Source of the DNA: Fragum whitleyi
Taxonomy: Eukaryota; Mollusca; Bivalvia; Cardiida; Cardiidae
NCBI GenBank assembly: GCA_948146395.1
Contig: OX411554.1
Coordinates: 43,475,869-43,539,868, forward strand
Direction: 5' to 3'
DNA: 64,000 nucleotides
The number at the start of each line of letters is the position of its first letter. Positions within the stretch are counted from its first letter, which is position 1. The notes beneath the pieces were generated by a model. The model saw nothing but the letters and a program-made list of their open reading frames with translations. It had not been told where the DNA came from and searched no databases. The position numbers were made by a program, and so were the translations under genes. This document shows positions 1 through 10,938 of this stretch, piece after piece.

Positions 1-1088
1 CCCATTATCCCAGAAATAGGTGGATTATCGTAAACGTAAGTGGGATAACAGACGGAGGCTGTTTGATGCTACAGTCGCAACAATATGACCAAAACACTGT
101 TAAAAAAGACATTAAACACCATTAAAAACAGTTATAAAGGGAGCTCCCACATGGTTCTTTGGTAAAGTGACAAAAGCTAAGGGGTATAAGAAAACTAGCG
201 TAAGAAGTTAATTAATTAAAAATAAGCCCAAGGATTTAATTAATTAAATACGGAAATAAAGGTTTTCAGGGTTGCAACTGAAACGAGCCAACGTCTCTTA
301 AATAACGCTTCGGTAATAGACAAAAAAGATATATTTTTCTCGGAGAGGAACATTGGCAGCACATGCAATTAGCCGATTTTCCTGTTCCAGTGATGGAAAT
401 CAACTTCCCTTAAAGTAAAATCATAAATCTATACTCAAAGATAGGACATATTAGTTCATTGACTCAAAACGTGTATTGGAATGTATTCAGGGAATACGAT
501 TTGCTAAATCATCATACATTGTATTTCTAATTATGCGATGACTCGAGTTTTTCTGTCGAACCCGGTCTTCCTGGACTGAGACAACTGTATAATACATGCT
601 TCGTTGAACTAATATATTCATTTTCGGTATACGTAAAAACAAAATACTTAAAAAGATAAAAGATCCAGCAAGGGTCAATTACATACACTATTTTAAAAAT
701 ACAAATCTCCGAAGAACGATACGTTTCTACCATACTCGTCCCACGTCCTGGGAACTCACAAATATGGTTATTTCCCAGGTTACGGTTCTTATATCACCAT
801 ATCTTAATTTCAAAGATGCCAACGTTGAAAAGAAAATTATTTCGCATAAAATTTCAAGTTAAAACACTTTGAAATTCTGTTTGACTTACACTATGAAATA
901 TATAGAGTTTTCGACTCCGTTACTTATTAAGCAAACTACAAATGTGGGTTTAAAAGCTAGCTATATTGAGTATTTTATGGCAACCATTAATATGTCAGAT
1001 TGAGATTGGGAATTGATTTATCAACCCTTAAAATGGCTGGCAAAGTCCTGTGCTTAGTACACTGGTCTCTTCACTCAGCGATTTTATG
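1..1088. other. AT-rich stretch, no gene seen
   Basis: No repeat copy, RNA gene or convincing reading frame recognised. Two short TTAATTAATTA-type palindromes lie near 207-248. Small open frames near 487-733 on the minus strand overlap each other and look like chance. Confidence 0.6.
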
Positions 1089-1993
1089 AAACAAGAGGCC
1101 CAGGAGGGCTGCACCGCTCCACTGGCTTTAACATCTTAAGACTTTCATTAAATAAAGCTTACTTTAAATGAATACATTACACTCAGAAATCAGAATTAAG
1201 ACCTATTTTATTATGTTAAACTGGGTTTGGTGCACATTGCACCAAAATACTCAATCCCAATGAACCTACTCCCTTTGCTCATCATATAAAAACGTAAGGT
1301 ACAGAAGGATATGTCTTGCAAAAATTTCGGGCTCAAAAAAGCCCCACCCTGCAACGCCCATATTCATGAGCCATTCAAAACTTTGCGATCAAACTTGGAA
1401 AGGGTCACCAAATAAACATTCCGACAAAGTTTCATCGAAATCGGCCCAGTTGTTCAGGAGGCGATGTCATTAAAAGATTTCGGGCTCAAAACAAGCCCCG
1501 CCCTGCCGCGCCCATATTTATGGGACAATCAAAATTTCTTGAACAATTTTTAAAAAGAGTCTCCCAAGGAACATTCTGGTAAAGTTTCATTGAAATCGGC
1601 CCGTTGGTTCAGGAGGAGATGTCGTTAAAAGATTTCAGGCTCAAAATAGGCCCCGCCCTGCCACGCCCATATGTATTGGCCAATCAAAATTTCTTGAACA
1701 ATTTCAATAAAGAAACATCCGTGCCAAATTGCATTTAAATTGGCCCAATGGTTTGGGAGGAGAAGATTTTCAAATATTTCAAAGTGAAAAAATACCACGC
1801 CCTGCCACGCTCATATTTTGGGATCAATCAAAATCTTGCTTTTTACCAAGTTTTGTTAAAATCCGCCCATTGGTTTTGGAGGAGAAGATGTCTAAAGAAA
1901 AGGTTTTCGCACGGAACGGACGCACGCACGGACGCAAGACGGACACTCCGCCATGACAATAGCTCGCTGGTCTTCGGCCAGTGGAGCTAAAAA
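1089..1993 (+). mobile_element. Tandem-cored non-autonomous element H1 (pearl/Helentron-like)
   Basis: Starts AACAAGAGGCCCAGG, then a subterminal CGCTCCACTGGC (1115-1126). The core holds about four monomers of roughly 150 bp, each with the words CCCTGCCACGCCCAT and CAAAATTTCTTGAAC. The end is rich in GGACG, then a hairpin with a CTTCGG loop (1966-1985), the complementary GCCAGTGGAGC, and GCTAAAAA. This architecture matches bivalve tandem-repeat-cored elements. Small open frames at 1729-1990 lie on it and are not genes. The Helentron link is inference from structure. Confidence 0.75.
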
Positions 1994-2514
1994 TAAACTG
2001 CTAAAAAGAATTGGTCAAAGAAGTATTTTTGATATTTTAGTAAATGTTATTTTTTTTCAAGAGTAAAATTGCATTAAGTTTCTATAAGGTCCAAACATAC
2101 ATCGTTTTTAACATCATTTGTCTAAGGTCATTTTTAGATAAATGCAATTTTTAAATCAATACCCCCCCCCCTTTTGTTCTGATATCGGAATTTCTTTCTG
2201 TGCAGAGGCGATACGGACCAAGACCAGACTGCACAAATTAAAATCGGGCTTTCCTTGGTTTGCATAATCCACTTCTTTTGTCAATTTTTTTAATTGTCCC
2301 TCATTTTGGGAGCTAATTTTTTTAGTGATATTGCTCCTTGTTCAAATGATAAATATGTATCTACTTCAGTTTATTACATTACCGGCAGTTACCCATGGTT
2401 AATTAAATTTTCGCCGGACAATGTCCCCTGAACATCGCACGACGCGGTAAAAACGTGGAAGCTAATTTCCCCCTATTACGCTTTGTTGTCTATTGTTCAA
2501 AAGTTTGGATGTTC
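1994..2514. other. Intergenic, no gene seen
   Basis: AT-rich, with a run of C near 2162-2171. No feature recognised. Confidence 0.5.
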
Positions 2515-2600
2515 CTAGACTGGCTGCCGTCCCACTGATCTGAAGTATTGTGAAATGAGCAAACCGAGAGATAGATAATTTCTTATTAGCTTATATTCTC
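2515..2600 (-). repeat. Repeat G3, lacking the palindromic insert of G1
   Basis: Reverse complement of G1 at 6640-6960, but it runs straight from TTTCACAATACTTCAG to ATCAGTGGG where G1 holds about 216 bp of palindrome. It therefore serves as an empty-site paralogue. Confidence 0.75.
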
Positions 2601-3110
2601 AGAGTGGCCGATTGAAAGACAATCACCAGCGATTCAAAAGATATGGCCAATGTAGGAAAATTGACCTTGACAATATGACCTTTTCTGACCTTGGAAAAAA
2701 TACTTTGACCTTGACCGATGACGTTGAATTGATACGAACAGAAAGGTCTTGTAAGGAGGGCTATTCAAAAGTTATAACATATGTAAGTTTTTGTTGAACA
2801 ATCAGAGACCTATAAATGAAAACCTACAAAACATAACGTTTCCCTTTTATGCAACTTTTTACATCTTTTTTTAAAAAGTTTGTGGTCAACGGCATCTGGT
2901 TTACAAGAAAAAAAAAGATTTCGTTAATTTCTGAACATTGGACAAAAATAAATAAGTCCGTGTAGATCATATACGGACTTTCATCAAATTGGCCATGGAG
3001 TCGTGGAGGTATGGCTTCGGACGGACTGAAGGATGGACGGACGATCGGACGGACGGAGGGAAGAACGGGTACATAATCCGGCGCCTATATGCTCTCATAT
3101 AAAAAAAATC
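2601..3110 (+). repeat. TGACCTTG-rich repeat with GGACGGAC tail
   Basis: Carries one monomer of the family seen at 61560-62043 (TTGACCTTGA words, AACAGAAAGGTCTTGT, ATTCAAAAGTTAT), followed by a GGACGGACGG-rich end at about 3028-3062. Boundaries are approximate. The 61-residue open frame inside is not a gene. Confidence 0.55.
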
Positions 3111-3293
3111 AGGGAAAATAAAAAAAGCCCTGATATTTGGGAAACTTGCGAAATTGTATTGACTCTTCGTTTTGAATTAAAAGATTAGTTTTGCACCCGT
3201 TTGCAACAATTTCTGAAAAAAATGAAACCAAAGTATTGAAAATCAGAAAATTTAAGTTCCTAAAAGTGCGTCCGTATTGAAATTGTCAAAGAC

Positions 3294-3458
3294 CCTGTAG
3301 GGTCAAAAATAACGGACTATGATCTAATTAAGTTTCGGTATACAAATTCCTGTAGTTTAAAAAAACGGACTATGATCTTTTTAAGTTTCAGTATACAAAT
3401 TCCTGTAGGGTAAAAAAAACGGACTATGATCTTTTTTAAGTTTCATTATACAAATTCA
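3294..3458. repeat. Tandem repeat, about 54 bp x 3
   Basis: CCTGTAG recurs at 3294, 3349 and 3402, each followed by an A-rich tract, ACGGACTATGATCT and GTATACAAATTC. The third unit is truncated. Confidence 0.85.
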
Positions 3459-3477
3459 CATAATATATTGAACAGGG

Positions 3478-3605
3478 TTGTTTTTGTTGGAGTTGTTGTT
3501 TGTTTTGTTTTATTTTATCTATTTATTTATTCATTTTTTTTTTGGCATTTCTTTTTGTTTGTTTTTTCTTTTGTTCGTTCGTTCGTTTGTTTGTTTGTTC
3601 GAAGT
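3478..3605. repeat. T-rich simple sequence with TTCG/TTTG repeats
   Basis: Low-complexity T/G tract ending in GTTCGTTCGTTCG then GTTTGTTTG. The hydrophobic open frames here (3426-3702) are artefacts of composition. Confidence 0.8.
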
Positions 3606-3942
3606 TTTTATAGATGTTGCAAATGAAAAGCAAGTATTTCATTCTATTTCAAGTAAAGAAAGAAATAGTCCGGGATTAAAAAAGAAATGGGAAATATTGT
3701 AGATGAGAATATTGATGCCCAAATAAATCTTATTCTGGTCACGTATGCTCTGATTCGGAATAAACAAGGCTAATTTATTGACCAACCGTGTTTGCTCGAT
3801 ATTGGAACCTTTTTGTCCGTCATCAAATATTTGCTGAATATTTGCATTATAATATTTGTTCCGCTTGTTTAATTGGGCATCAACACACTTTTTCACGAAT
3901 TCAGTCTTTTCGTGGAACTTGGGGCACCTAACCAGGGATTTG
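3606..3942. other. Non-repeat stretch with a 109-codon minus-strand open frame
   Basis: A minus-strand frame (3639-3968) is open for 109 codons. Its first ~15 codons lie on a SINE-like fragment, so the Met is unlikely to be real. The rest is compositionally protein-like (CVDAQLNKRNKYYNANIQQI), but no domain is recognised. It is either a lone exon remnant or chance. Confidence 0.3.
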
Positions 3943-4022
3943 CTTAGTTTCTCACACCAGTACAACAATTACATCCTTCCCGAGTCTCAAGCTGCGCATG
4001 TGGAATCGCCGAGGGTTCCCGA
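3943..4022 (-). repeat. SINE fragment joined to a C-family end fragment
   Basis: CTCACACCAGTAC then ACATCCTT matches the body of the tRNA-Asp-like SINE (compare 37120-37145). It is followed by GAATCGCCGAGGGTTCCCGAG, shared with fragments at 13070, 19325 and 28720. Confidence 0.5.
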
Positions 4023-4320
4023 GTGACACGTATATATACGATTCTTCATTTGTTGTTTAAAGACAAAGTTCTCAAAAAGCATTCGCTACAGCCGGAGATC
4101 GAACGGGGAGCAAACTCTGAAAACCATGAACACGATATCACCAGTGCTAGGAAGTATTTCTCCAAAAAGAAAAAAAAGTTGGTAATTTGGTTAGCACGAG
4201 TAGTTTGATGAGGCACGATATTTGTCGTACATACCGATATGTTCCTCTTAAGAATGACGACCCAAAGAGGTCTAAGCCTTGCTTTAAGAAAGTAGTCTAA
4301 GGCTGCTTTTAATAGGTTTT

Positions 4321-4428
4321 TTTTCAGTTTTATCGCGGCGACTTGAGTTCCTTACAACGAATTCCTTTTATTGTTCGCACCAGTACTACGATTACATCCT
4401 TTCCTCAATTCTAGCTGCTATCTCGCTT
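4321..4428 (-). repeat. SINE fragment (tRNA-Asp-like family, head missing)
   Basis: Shares TATCGCGGCGACTTGAG, ACCAGTACTACGATTACATC and AGCTGCTATC with the SINE at 37018-37305. No tRNA-like head is present. Confidence 0.65.
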
Positions 4429-4669
4429 GAGCGTATACGTGACATTTCCAACAATTTGAAATGTTCGTGAGGTGTAAACATTGAACAGAATAGACAACCA
4501 CATATACATGTACTGTATATATAATGTTACCTGACTGTCTTCGGATACTTTGAGACCTTACTATCTACTAAGCATATTGTTAAGACTCTGGTCTTGCGGA
4601 TGCACAGACTGGTCAGAGTATTTCCTTGGCGCATAAATGAAATAGTTGGAAATGTCACACACAGGCTCA
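4429..4669. mobile_element. TIR element N1
   Basis: Ends are inverted: GACATTTCCAACAATTT at the left and AATAGTTGGAAATGTC at the right, followed by ACACACAGGCTC. The interior holds AAGACTCTGGTC and GACTGGTCAGAGT. Same family as 51315-51529. Confidence 0.7.
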
Positions 4670-5094
4670 CTTATGTTTACGATTATCCACCAAATGGGGG
4701 CTAAGAGCACTTTACTTTAGTGGAGTTTTTAGCGAAATGAATATTTAGCCGCAATATAGCCAGTCAAATTCAGAGAAAATATGCAATTAACCTAGAAATG
4801 ATTTTCCCGCAAAAAAGTTAAGAAAATAACATTTTTGTCACACACAAATAATTATCCACGAATTAATCGGCAGGTGAATTTGACATTGGCTGCGGGAAAT
4901 TGTGCGATTTTTAGGACAATTCTTTTATAAGCGCTAGGGGATGTTGGGTTTCATTCGGTCTAACTTTGACAATGATAGTCTCGAATTATCTTAAACATTG
5001 TACTGAAAAGCTTAAAACTGTATGAAGCGAAAATTCAAATATCAATAAAAAAGTTTCCTATTAAATGGTTGCATAATAATATTTCTGTGATATA
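4670..5094. other. Intergenic, no feature seen
   Basis: AT-rich, no repeat or frame recognised. Confidence 0.5.
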
Positions 5095-5512
5095 TACAGT
5101 CGTGAAATTGACTTTCATTCCGATTAAAGCCATTCATAATCACTCACTCATCATTCCTCCATTCATTCAAAACACCCACTCAAACTATTAAAAACGCTCC
5201 AAATCGCTACGTAATATAAGACTAATCCCCCCATTAAAAATAAAAATCGCCAGAATATCTAAGATTTCACTAACTTAATTCAATTTTATCAGGGTCTCAT
5301 TAATTCGTGAAGACATATTTGGGGCTTTTAATAGAACTTGTGTGCATATTTCTTTAAAGGGAGGTAATGAATATTGCTAATTTTGTTCATCTTGAACAGA
5401 ATTAGTGATAGTGGATTACCTACCTTTAATACAAAACTCACTCAACGCACTCATTCAATTTCATTCCGAGATCGTCCAAATATTATTCAGCGTTGCAGTT
5501 ACAAGATGTTCT
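5095..5512 (+). mobile_element. TA-flanked TIR element E1
   Basis: Left end TA CAGTCGTGAAATTGAC. The centre is a hairpin built from GGGAGGTAAT, GCTAATTTTGTTCATC and its complement, then ATTACCTACC. The right end is decayed (AGCGTTGCAGTTAC). Many CACTC/CATTC words fill the arms. The family has TA flanks and CAGT ends, which suggests Tc1/mariner-type mobilisation (inference). Confidence 0.7.
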
Positions 5513-5524
5513 TTCAATGCACGT

Positions 5525-5575
5525 AGCCCGTCACACGCGAATAAGGACAACTTTGGAACTCCGCAGAGATACCTG
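5525..5575 (-). repeat. Fragment of K family end
   Basis: CCCGTCACACGCGAATAAGG followed by ACTTTGGAACTCCG matches the reverse complement of the right end of K1 (14562-14827). Confidence 0.5.
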
Positions 5576-5640
5576 AAAAGGATTTATTCCAGTAGAGGTC
5601 CACCTAAGGTCTCATTATAGAAATTCATACACGAGAAGAC

Positions 5641-6065
5641 ATAGAGGATAATCGTTTGTTTCAGTGTAAGATCGATTTATATTTCATTGAGTGAACAACA
5701 AAAGCTATATTTTCACGAGTGGCGGAGCCACGAGTGAAAATATAGCTTTTGTTTTCACGAAATGAAATATTAATCGATCTTACTCGAAAAAAAAACGATT
5801 ATTCTATTTCTTTAATGCAAAAATGAGACAAAATGTGAAATTTATAGGACATATTTTCGTAAAGCGCGCCATCTTGCGCATGATTGCTATGCAACGTTCA
5901 TTGTGACGTCACTTTTTTCGCCTCGCATAGATGACGTCAGATAGGATGAAATGCACAAAAGCAGGGTATAAGTTTTTGTTAATTTCACTGCTTTTGCGGT
6001 GAGATTATCAAGTGATAATCTACTGTTATTTCTCGATAAACCACCGAAAAGCATTAAAGAAAGAT
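5641..6065 (-). mobile_element. CRE-bearing palindromic element X1
   Basis: First of five copies (others 13298, 26589, 28218, 57091). One end is a ~170-bp hairpin: arms with AAGATCGATTTATATTTCAT and GAACAACAAAAGCTATATTT around the loop GTGGCGGAGCCAC. The body has two perfect TGACGTCA sites (5904-5911, 5932-5939). The other end is a small hairpin around GATTATCAAGTGATAATC. No transposase is visible; non-autonomous. Confidence 0.75.
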
Positions 6066-6140
6066 TGTTCATTCTACTTTCAGAAAATCAGGCGAAAAGT
6101 TTTCACCCTAGTCAGCCTATTCAGTCCGCTCTGTCTTATC

Positions 6141-6197
6141 GGGGTCGACAATTTACGCATTACTCAGATTGTCCCATTTCGCATGCCGGGTCACATA
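6141..6197 (-). repeat. Half copy of K family (K5)
   Basis: GTCGACAATTTACGCAT through CATGCCGGGTCACATA is the reverse complement of the left end of K1. Confidence 0.6.
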
Positions 6198-6509
6198 TTT
6201 TCTTACAAAATACCATAAATCTCACATTTCCATTCCAAATAAAACCCATAAAGAAAACCTCCTGAATTATTTTGGGTTGCGTCCAATAGCGCCCTTAAAT
6301 ATATGTTTCAAAAAATAATTAACTTGCAGCCTTAGAACATGCTATTTGATTCTAATATAACTGATTTTTTTGCCAAGTCTTTTTCTCGGGATAAGAATGT
6401 TCAAAAGGCATAACATATTCAACCCGTTTCCAGAAGAAAGAAATCCGAGATTCTGATCCGGCGAAAGGTATTTTGACGATCAAAAACAATTCTCAGAATA
6501 AAGTCCAGA
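6198..6509. other. Intergenic, no feature seen
   Basis: No repeat recognised. The open frame 5999-6265 crosses from X1 through K5 and is a chance frame. Confidence 0.5.
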
Positions 6510-6962
6510 GCCTAAAGTCTAGCCTGGCTCCGAGGCTGTTAGTAAGTGTTCAGTTTAAAATGAATAAATAAGGTACACCACTCATGTTTTAAAAGTTCAT
6601 CCTCACCAAGTTACTTTATATATACTCAAAAACTGATCGGCCAGTCAGAGGAATATAAGCTGATAAGAAATTACACTTTCTCTATGTTGAATTTTGCTCA
6701 TTTCACAATACTTCAGGGCCTGGGGTTAAAACTTTTCCCAGGCTCAGGCTCAATTTTCTCAAAATTTTAATTAAAATAAACGTATGAAAATAAAATATAA
6801 TATTAATAAGTTGTTATTCATAACAGCTTATTAAAATTATATTTTATGTTAATACATTAAAATGTGTATTTAAACAGAAATTTGAGAAAATTTTGGATTG
6901 AGCCCGAGAAAAGTTTTATTACCTCGGGCCAAGATCAGTGGGACGGGAGCCAGTCTACAGCA
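6510..6962 (+). repeat. Repeat G1 interrupted by a palindrome
   Basis: Shares GATCGGCCAGTCAGAGGAAT, AAGCTGATAAGAAAT and GTGGGACGGGAGCCAGTCT with G2 (35205) and G3 (2515, reversed). It is split by the palindromic insert listed next. Confidence 0.7.
6717..6932. mobile_element. Palindromic insert of about 216 bp in G1
   Basis: Inverted ends: GGCCTGGGGTTAAAACTTTT and AAAAGTTTTATTACCTCGGG-type arms, then CTCAATTTTCTCAAAATTT against AAATTTGAGAAAATTTTGG. G3 at 2515-2600 shows the site without it, so the insert is a discrete mobile unit. Target duplication is at most 2 bp (AG). Confidence 0.75.
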
Positions 6963-7945
6963 AGTCTAACGTAGCATATTATCGTCTTGTTATATATCGA
7001 CTCGATTTATGAGGGTGCATAACTTCATTTGCACAGAACCGAAATATCAAATTTATTCATAAAATGCACATTATAAGATTCATACTTTGTTTGTACGAAG
7101 GGTTTCCATTTTTTTTAACTGTAATCATGTTGAACTCGGAATATTCCCGATTTCGAAGGAGATGAAAACAAAAGATAAGCCTGCACACAGGCACAGTCTG
7201 ATCCTCATCTATTTACATGATTCATTCCTATTAAAACCAAACAAGTTTAAACCCTTTTTCTTCTGTTTCAAAATGAATACTGGCTCAAAATTAGTACAAC
7301 CAGTGCTTTTGCTATTTAATTTTTAATGCGACTTTGTCAATGTTTTTTATTCCACATGATGTTGCTTAATTTCAAAGTTTTGTCGTCATTTTTGACCTGA
7401 CAGTGCGGGACAATATTCTGATATGATCTAAAGGGCCTACGTTTCACTTCATTGGTTTCTGTCAGGTCAAAGTTTGTAGACAATATCAAAACTACAAAGA
7501 AGTGTTTCAAAAATATTATATTGAGAATCTGTCCTGCCATTAGTAAGCCTAACTCAATAAAAGACAGATGTAATAGTCTTTAATTGAATTGCGTCTGTGG
7601 TGACATTTATTTATCCATACACACAAAAATATCTAGTTTTGTCTCTGCATGTACACATGTATACGTTGTAGAACCCTTTTATACAAATATTTTGAACTGA
7701 ATCGACCGACAGAAAGCCGCGGGCAATAACATCAGCCACTGCTATAAGGCTGCAATACTGTTATTCTGCGTTATTAAAGAACTGACAGGGCGGGGCTTAG
7801 CCTCGACGTAATTTTGCGAATTAACTTTTAGATAATTTGGGTTCATTGAAAAGTTAGTCGGCAATAACCGTGAACGCGTGCAAATACCTGTATCCCAAAA
7901 ACCAAAAGGATACACGTGCTTGGAGAAAGTGAGCACATTTCCATC
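6963..7945. other. Intergenic; one inverted repeat, otherwise nothing seen
   Basis: TTTGACCTGACAG (about 7391) and CTGTCAGGTCAAA (about 7459) form a perfect 13-bp inverted repeat with a ~55-bp loop. No gene recognised; open frames of 64-79 codons look like chance. Confidence 0.5.
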
Positions 7946-8012
7946 GTTGGGTAACCAAAGCCTCGAAACTTCAGCTTGGACAAGCTGAAGTTACGAGGGT
8001 TTGGTTACCAAC
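7946..8012. repeat. Hairpin S1
   Basis: Arms of about 33 nt, almost fully paired, around the core CTTCAGCTTGGACAAGCTGAAG. Outer arm GGTAACCAAAGCCTCG is answered by CGAGGGTTTGGTTACC. Core shared with S2-S7. Confidence 0.85.
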
Positions 8013-8811
8013 CTACGCTTTATGGTTTCATGTAAAAAATATGGCGACTATCTTTAGAAGTAAATACTAATGAATAAAGGCTTATTTACCTTAACCTAAG
8101 TGCATCGACCCGTTACTTAGGCTCCGCCCTGCCAGGGAAAAAATCGTGGTTTATAAACGTGGCGTAAAACACAACACAAACAAAATACCAACCTTAAAGA
8201 ATTCGAGCATTTACAGCAAATAAAGACAAAACTGTCGCAAAAGAAGTAATTAAAGTATCATATTCAATATTGATTGTTACATTTGAATCTAATAGCGCAG
8301 CGTTTAATATTCGAAGATCAATCAATTGAAACCGTATAAAATATCATGCTTAATTGTTCCGTTTTAAACGAAAGCTTTTTCCCACCGGAAAATGATTCAT
8401 TGCTTGGATATTTTGATATTTGTACATACTGAAATCGCCAAATGTTTTCGGTTCCGACGTTTTATTCACTTATTTGCCTAGATATATTATTTTGAACCGA
8501 ATTACTTTTCTTTTTATCGTCTATCTCCATTTAAACCAAAACACTTCACTGAATGTTCATTTGTTTTTATTGACACTTTAAACTTTAAATCTAATGTGCC
8601 CCTTTCTGTCTACATGTATACATATCTTATTTTCTTCTACTCTTAATAATTACATTTCAGGCTGAACTTAGTTTTATCGACCAAAATCGTCTATTCTTAA
8701 AGAAAAACAGCATTCATTATTCCCGACACATACACACACGAAGAAAATTAGTACACAACTATTTAGTATGCTTTAAAAAGTGCTTCCTTATAAATATCTA
8801 AATTTTATTGG
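8013..8811. other. Intergenic, no feature seen
   Basis: AT-rich; no repeat, RNA gene or reading frame recognised. Confidence 0.5.
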
Positions 8812-8905
8812 ACGAAAATAAAAGATATACTGGCGGTGGTTTTATTTTGGCTATATTGGCGGTCAAGCTAAAATGCGCCAAAATTAATCCACCGCAAATA
8901 TTGGT
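8812..8905. repeat. TTTTGGCG palindromic repeat Y1
   Basis: GGTTTTATTTTGGC is mirrored by GCGCCAAAATTAATCCACC, with TGGCGG words between. Same design as Y2 at 9336; a partial copy (TTGGCGGTTTCGAGATCTCG) is near 17040. Confidence 0.6.
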
Positions 8906-9048
8906 CATTATTAAATGCGAAATTTCTTTATAATGATTGATATGAAATCTATACTCTTTAGTCAATGTTAACTAAATTTATATCAAAGATATGTAAACCA
9001 TACTAATTCTAATCGGAATTAGAAAATCTGCTGACAACGTTGACATTT

Positions 9049-9123
9049 TAATAGGTCAGCGCAATACGATTTTAAGTGCCTATAAAGTATAGGCACTTAC
9101 AAAAGTATTGCACTGATCCCTCA
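9049..9123. repeat. Hairpin P1
   Basis: Left arm GGTCAGCGCAATACGATTTT then AAGTGCCTATA; right arm TATAGGCACTTACAAAAGT then ATTGCACTGATCCC. Member of the O/P/Q hairpin group. Confidence 0.85.
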
Positions 9124-9335
9124 ATTTCAAGATTCCAGATCCAAGTTGGTTGATACATACATTGTAATGAAAATCGCAGCAAAAAGTGTGAAAACTTATA
9201 CATGCGTTGTAACTATAACAAAATGTGTTAAAATAAACTGTTGTTAAGTTTGTAGAAAGTTGACATTACTCTAGAAATTACCTTTCTTTTATTTCCGTTG
9301 ATTTAAACGACAAAAAAATGAAATATATATAAAGT

Positions 9336-9430
9336 GTTTTATTTTTGGCGTTAAAGTAAGATGCGCCAAAATAAATCAACGCCAATAAATTGTATCGAAA
9401 AACCGCCAAATGTGGACACCGCCAATATAA
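9336..9430. repeat. TTTTGGCG palindromic repeat Y2
   Basis: TTTTATTTTTGGCG and ATGCGCCAAAATAAATC form the inverted core, followed by ACCGCCAAATGTGG and ACCGCCAATAT. Confidence 0.6.
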
Positions 9431-9500
9431 AGCCGTTTGCAGTACTCTGTTTCATTTTGCTTTATTCTGTAGCAACAACTTTTCATCGTTGAATGGCATA

Positions 9501-9543
9501 AATGACATACCTACAGCTTGGAAAAAGCTGTAGGTACGTCATT
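9501..9543. repeat. Hairpin S2
   Basis: AATGACATACCTACAGCTT pairs with AAGCTGTAGGTACGTCATT, one mismatch in 19. Relative to S3-S5 both arms have changed together (TAACTAC to TACCTAC and GTAGTTA to GTAGGTA). Confidence 0.85.
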
Positions 9544-9896
9544 TAAGTCTCCCAAAAAACTACACTGTTTACGTTTTCTGATGAGCTATATCGACCAGGG
9601 TTATTCTACCAATTAATATTGCCTTTTATATCCACGCGGTTCTTTCTATTGAATGGTCACCATGCGGTTTTGTTTATATTCAATTCATTTCCATCCGGTC
9701 AGTATTGATTCGGAATCGATTTTTTTCTGTAAACAAATAGTTCTAATTTTTGTGCTCAAAAGCACAGTAAATGTTCCCTGAAGCTGAGCTCGAAAGGCCA
9801 ATGACTCACACGCTTTTGTTAAGGATTTCGTTTTTTAACTTTGTAATTTATCACAAGATAATTTGTCTTGTAAAACATTTTTGAATCTTAATGTCA
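9544..9896. other. Intergenic, no feature seen
   Basis: No repeat or frame recognised. Confidence 0.5.
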
Positions 9897-10476
9897 ACAA
9901 GAGGCCAAAAAAGGCCTGTATCGCTCCACTGGCTTAAATGGCCCCAGACCCTGCAACGCCCATATTTCGGGGTAAATCAAAATTTCTTGAACATTTTAAG
10001 GAAAGATTCACTAAAGGAACATCCATAACGAGATTTAATTGAAATCTACCCAAAGAGTTGGGAGGAGACGGATTTTTAAAAAAAATTTAGCATGAAAAAA
10101 ATGCCCCGCCCTGCAACGCCCATATTTAGGGGTCTATCAAAATTTCTTGCACAATTTAAGTAAAGGGTCACCTAAGGAACATCCATGCCAAGTTTCATTG
10201 AAATCGACCCAAAGAGTGTGCAGGAGAAGAATTTTAAAGATTTTAACATGAAAAAATGCCCAACCCTGCCACGCCCATATTTAGGGTCCATCAAAATTTC
10301 TTTAACAATTTAAGAAGAGGGTCACCCAAGGATCATTTCTACCAAGTTTCGTCAAAATCCGCCCATTTGTTCGGGAATAGAAGATGATTAAGAAAAGTTT
10401 ACGCACGGACGGACGCACGACGATCACTCCGCCATGACAGTAGCGCGCTGGCCTTCGGCCAGTGGAGCTGAAAAAT
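9897..10476 (+). mobile_element. Tandem-cored element H2
   Basis: AACAAGAGGCCAAAAAAGGCC start with a small 5' hairpin, CGCTCCACTGGC at 9922-9933, three ~150-bp monomers (CCCTGCAACGCCCATATTT, CAAAATTTCTTG), a GGACG-rich stretch, the hairpin GCTGGCCTTCGGCCAG and GTGGAGCTGAAAAA. A compact complete copy. Confidence 0.75.
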
Positions 10477-10554
10477 TTGAAATTTTGATACAATCGCATC
10501 TTTTAAAGCTGTCAATTACTTTATTTGCATTTAGTAAAGATCTTGGAACTACTA

Positions 10555-10588
10555 GTTTATTTATTTATTTGTTTATTTTTTTTTTAAT

Positions 10589-10655
<67 letters not shown>

Positions 10656-10745
10656 TTAATTCATTAATTCATTCATTTATTTATTTATTAATTTATTTAT
10701 CTATTTATTTATTTATAAATTTATTTATTTATTTATTTATTTTCT
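10555..10745. repeat. (TTTA)n microsatellite
   Basis: About 190 bp of TTTA/ATTT units with occasional interruptions. The repetitive open frame across it (10434-10667) is an artefact. Confidence 0.95.
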
Positions 10746-10845
10746 TATTTATTATCTCAATATCTCTAAACCATTTATAATTGATTAATTTAAATCTTAA
10801 TATGAAGTTTCGACCATGCACCAGCCTTGCGTTCGGGATGAAAAA

Positions 10846-10938
10846 AAACGGTGCAAACGGCTTGCAGATGATACCCAACTGTCAACGCATAGGAGTAAAA
10901 TAGGAGTAAAATTAGCAAACAGTTTGCACTGTTTTGTC
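10846..10938. repeat. Imperfect palindrome
   Basis: AACGGTGCAAACGGCTTGC faces AGCAAACAGTTTGCACTGTT across ~50 bp, followed by CATCCTGAACAC as after hairpins T1 and T2. Confidence 0.6.

Noticed and set aside
9570..9600. Hammerhead ribozyme core (CTGATGAG)
   Set aside because: The required CGAAAC partner and cleavage-site stem are not present; other CTGATGA words in the window fail the same test.
10555..10745. CRISPR-like or regulatory array
   Set aside because: Simple TTTA microsatellite without spacers.
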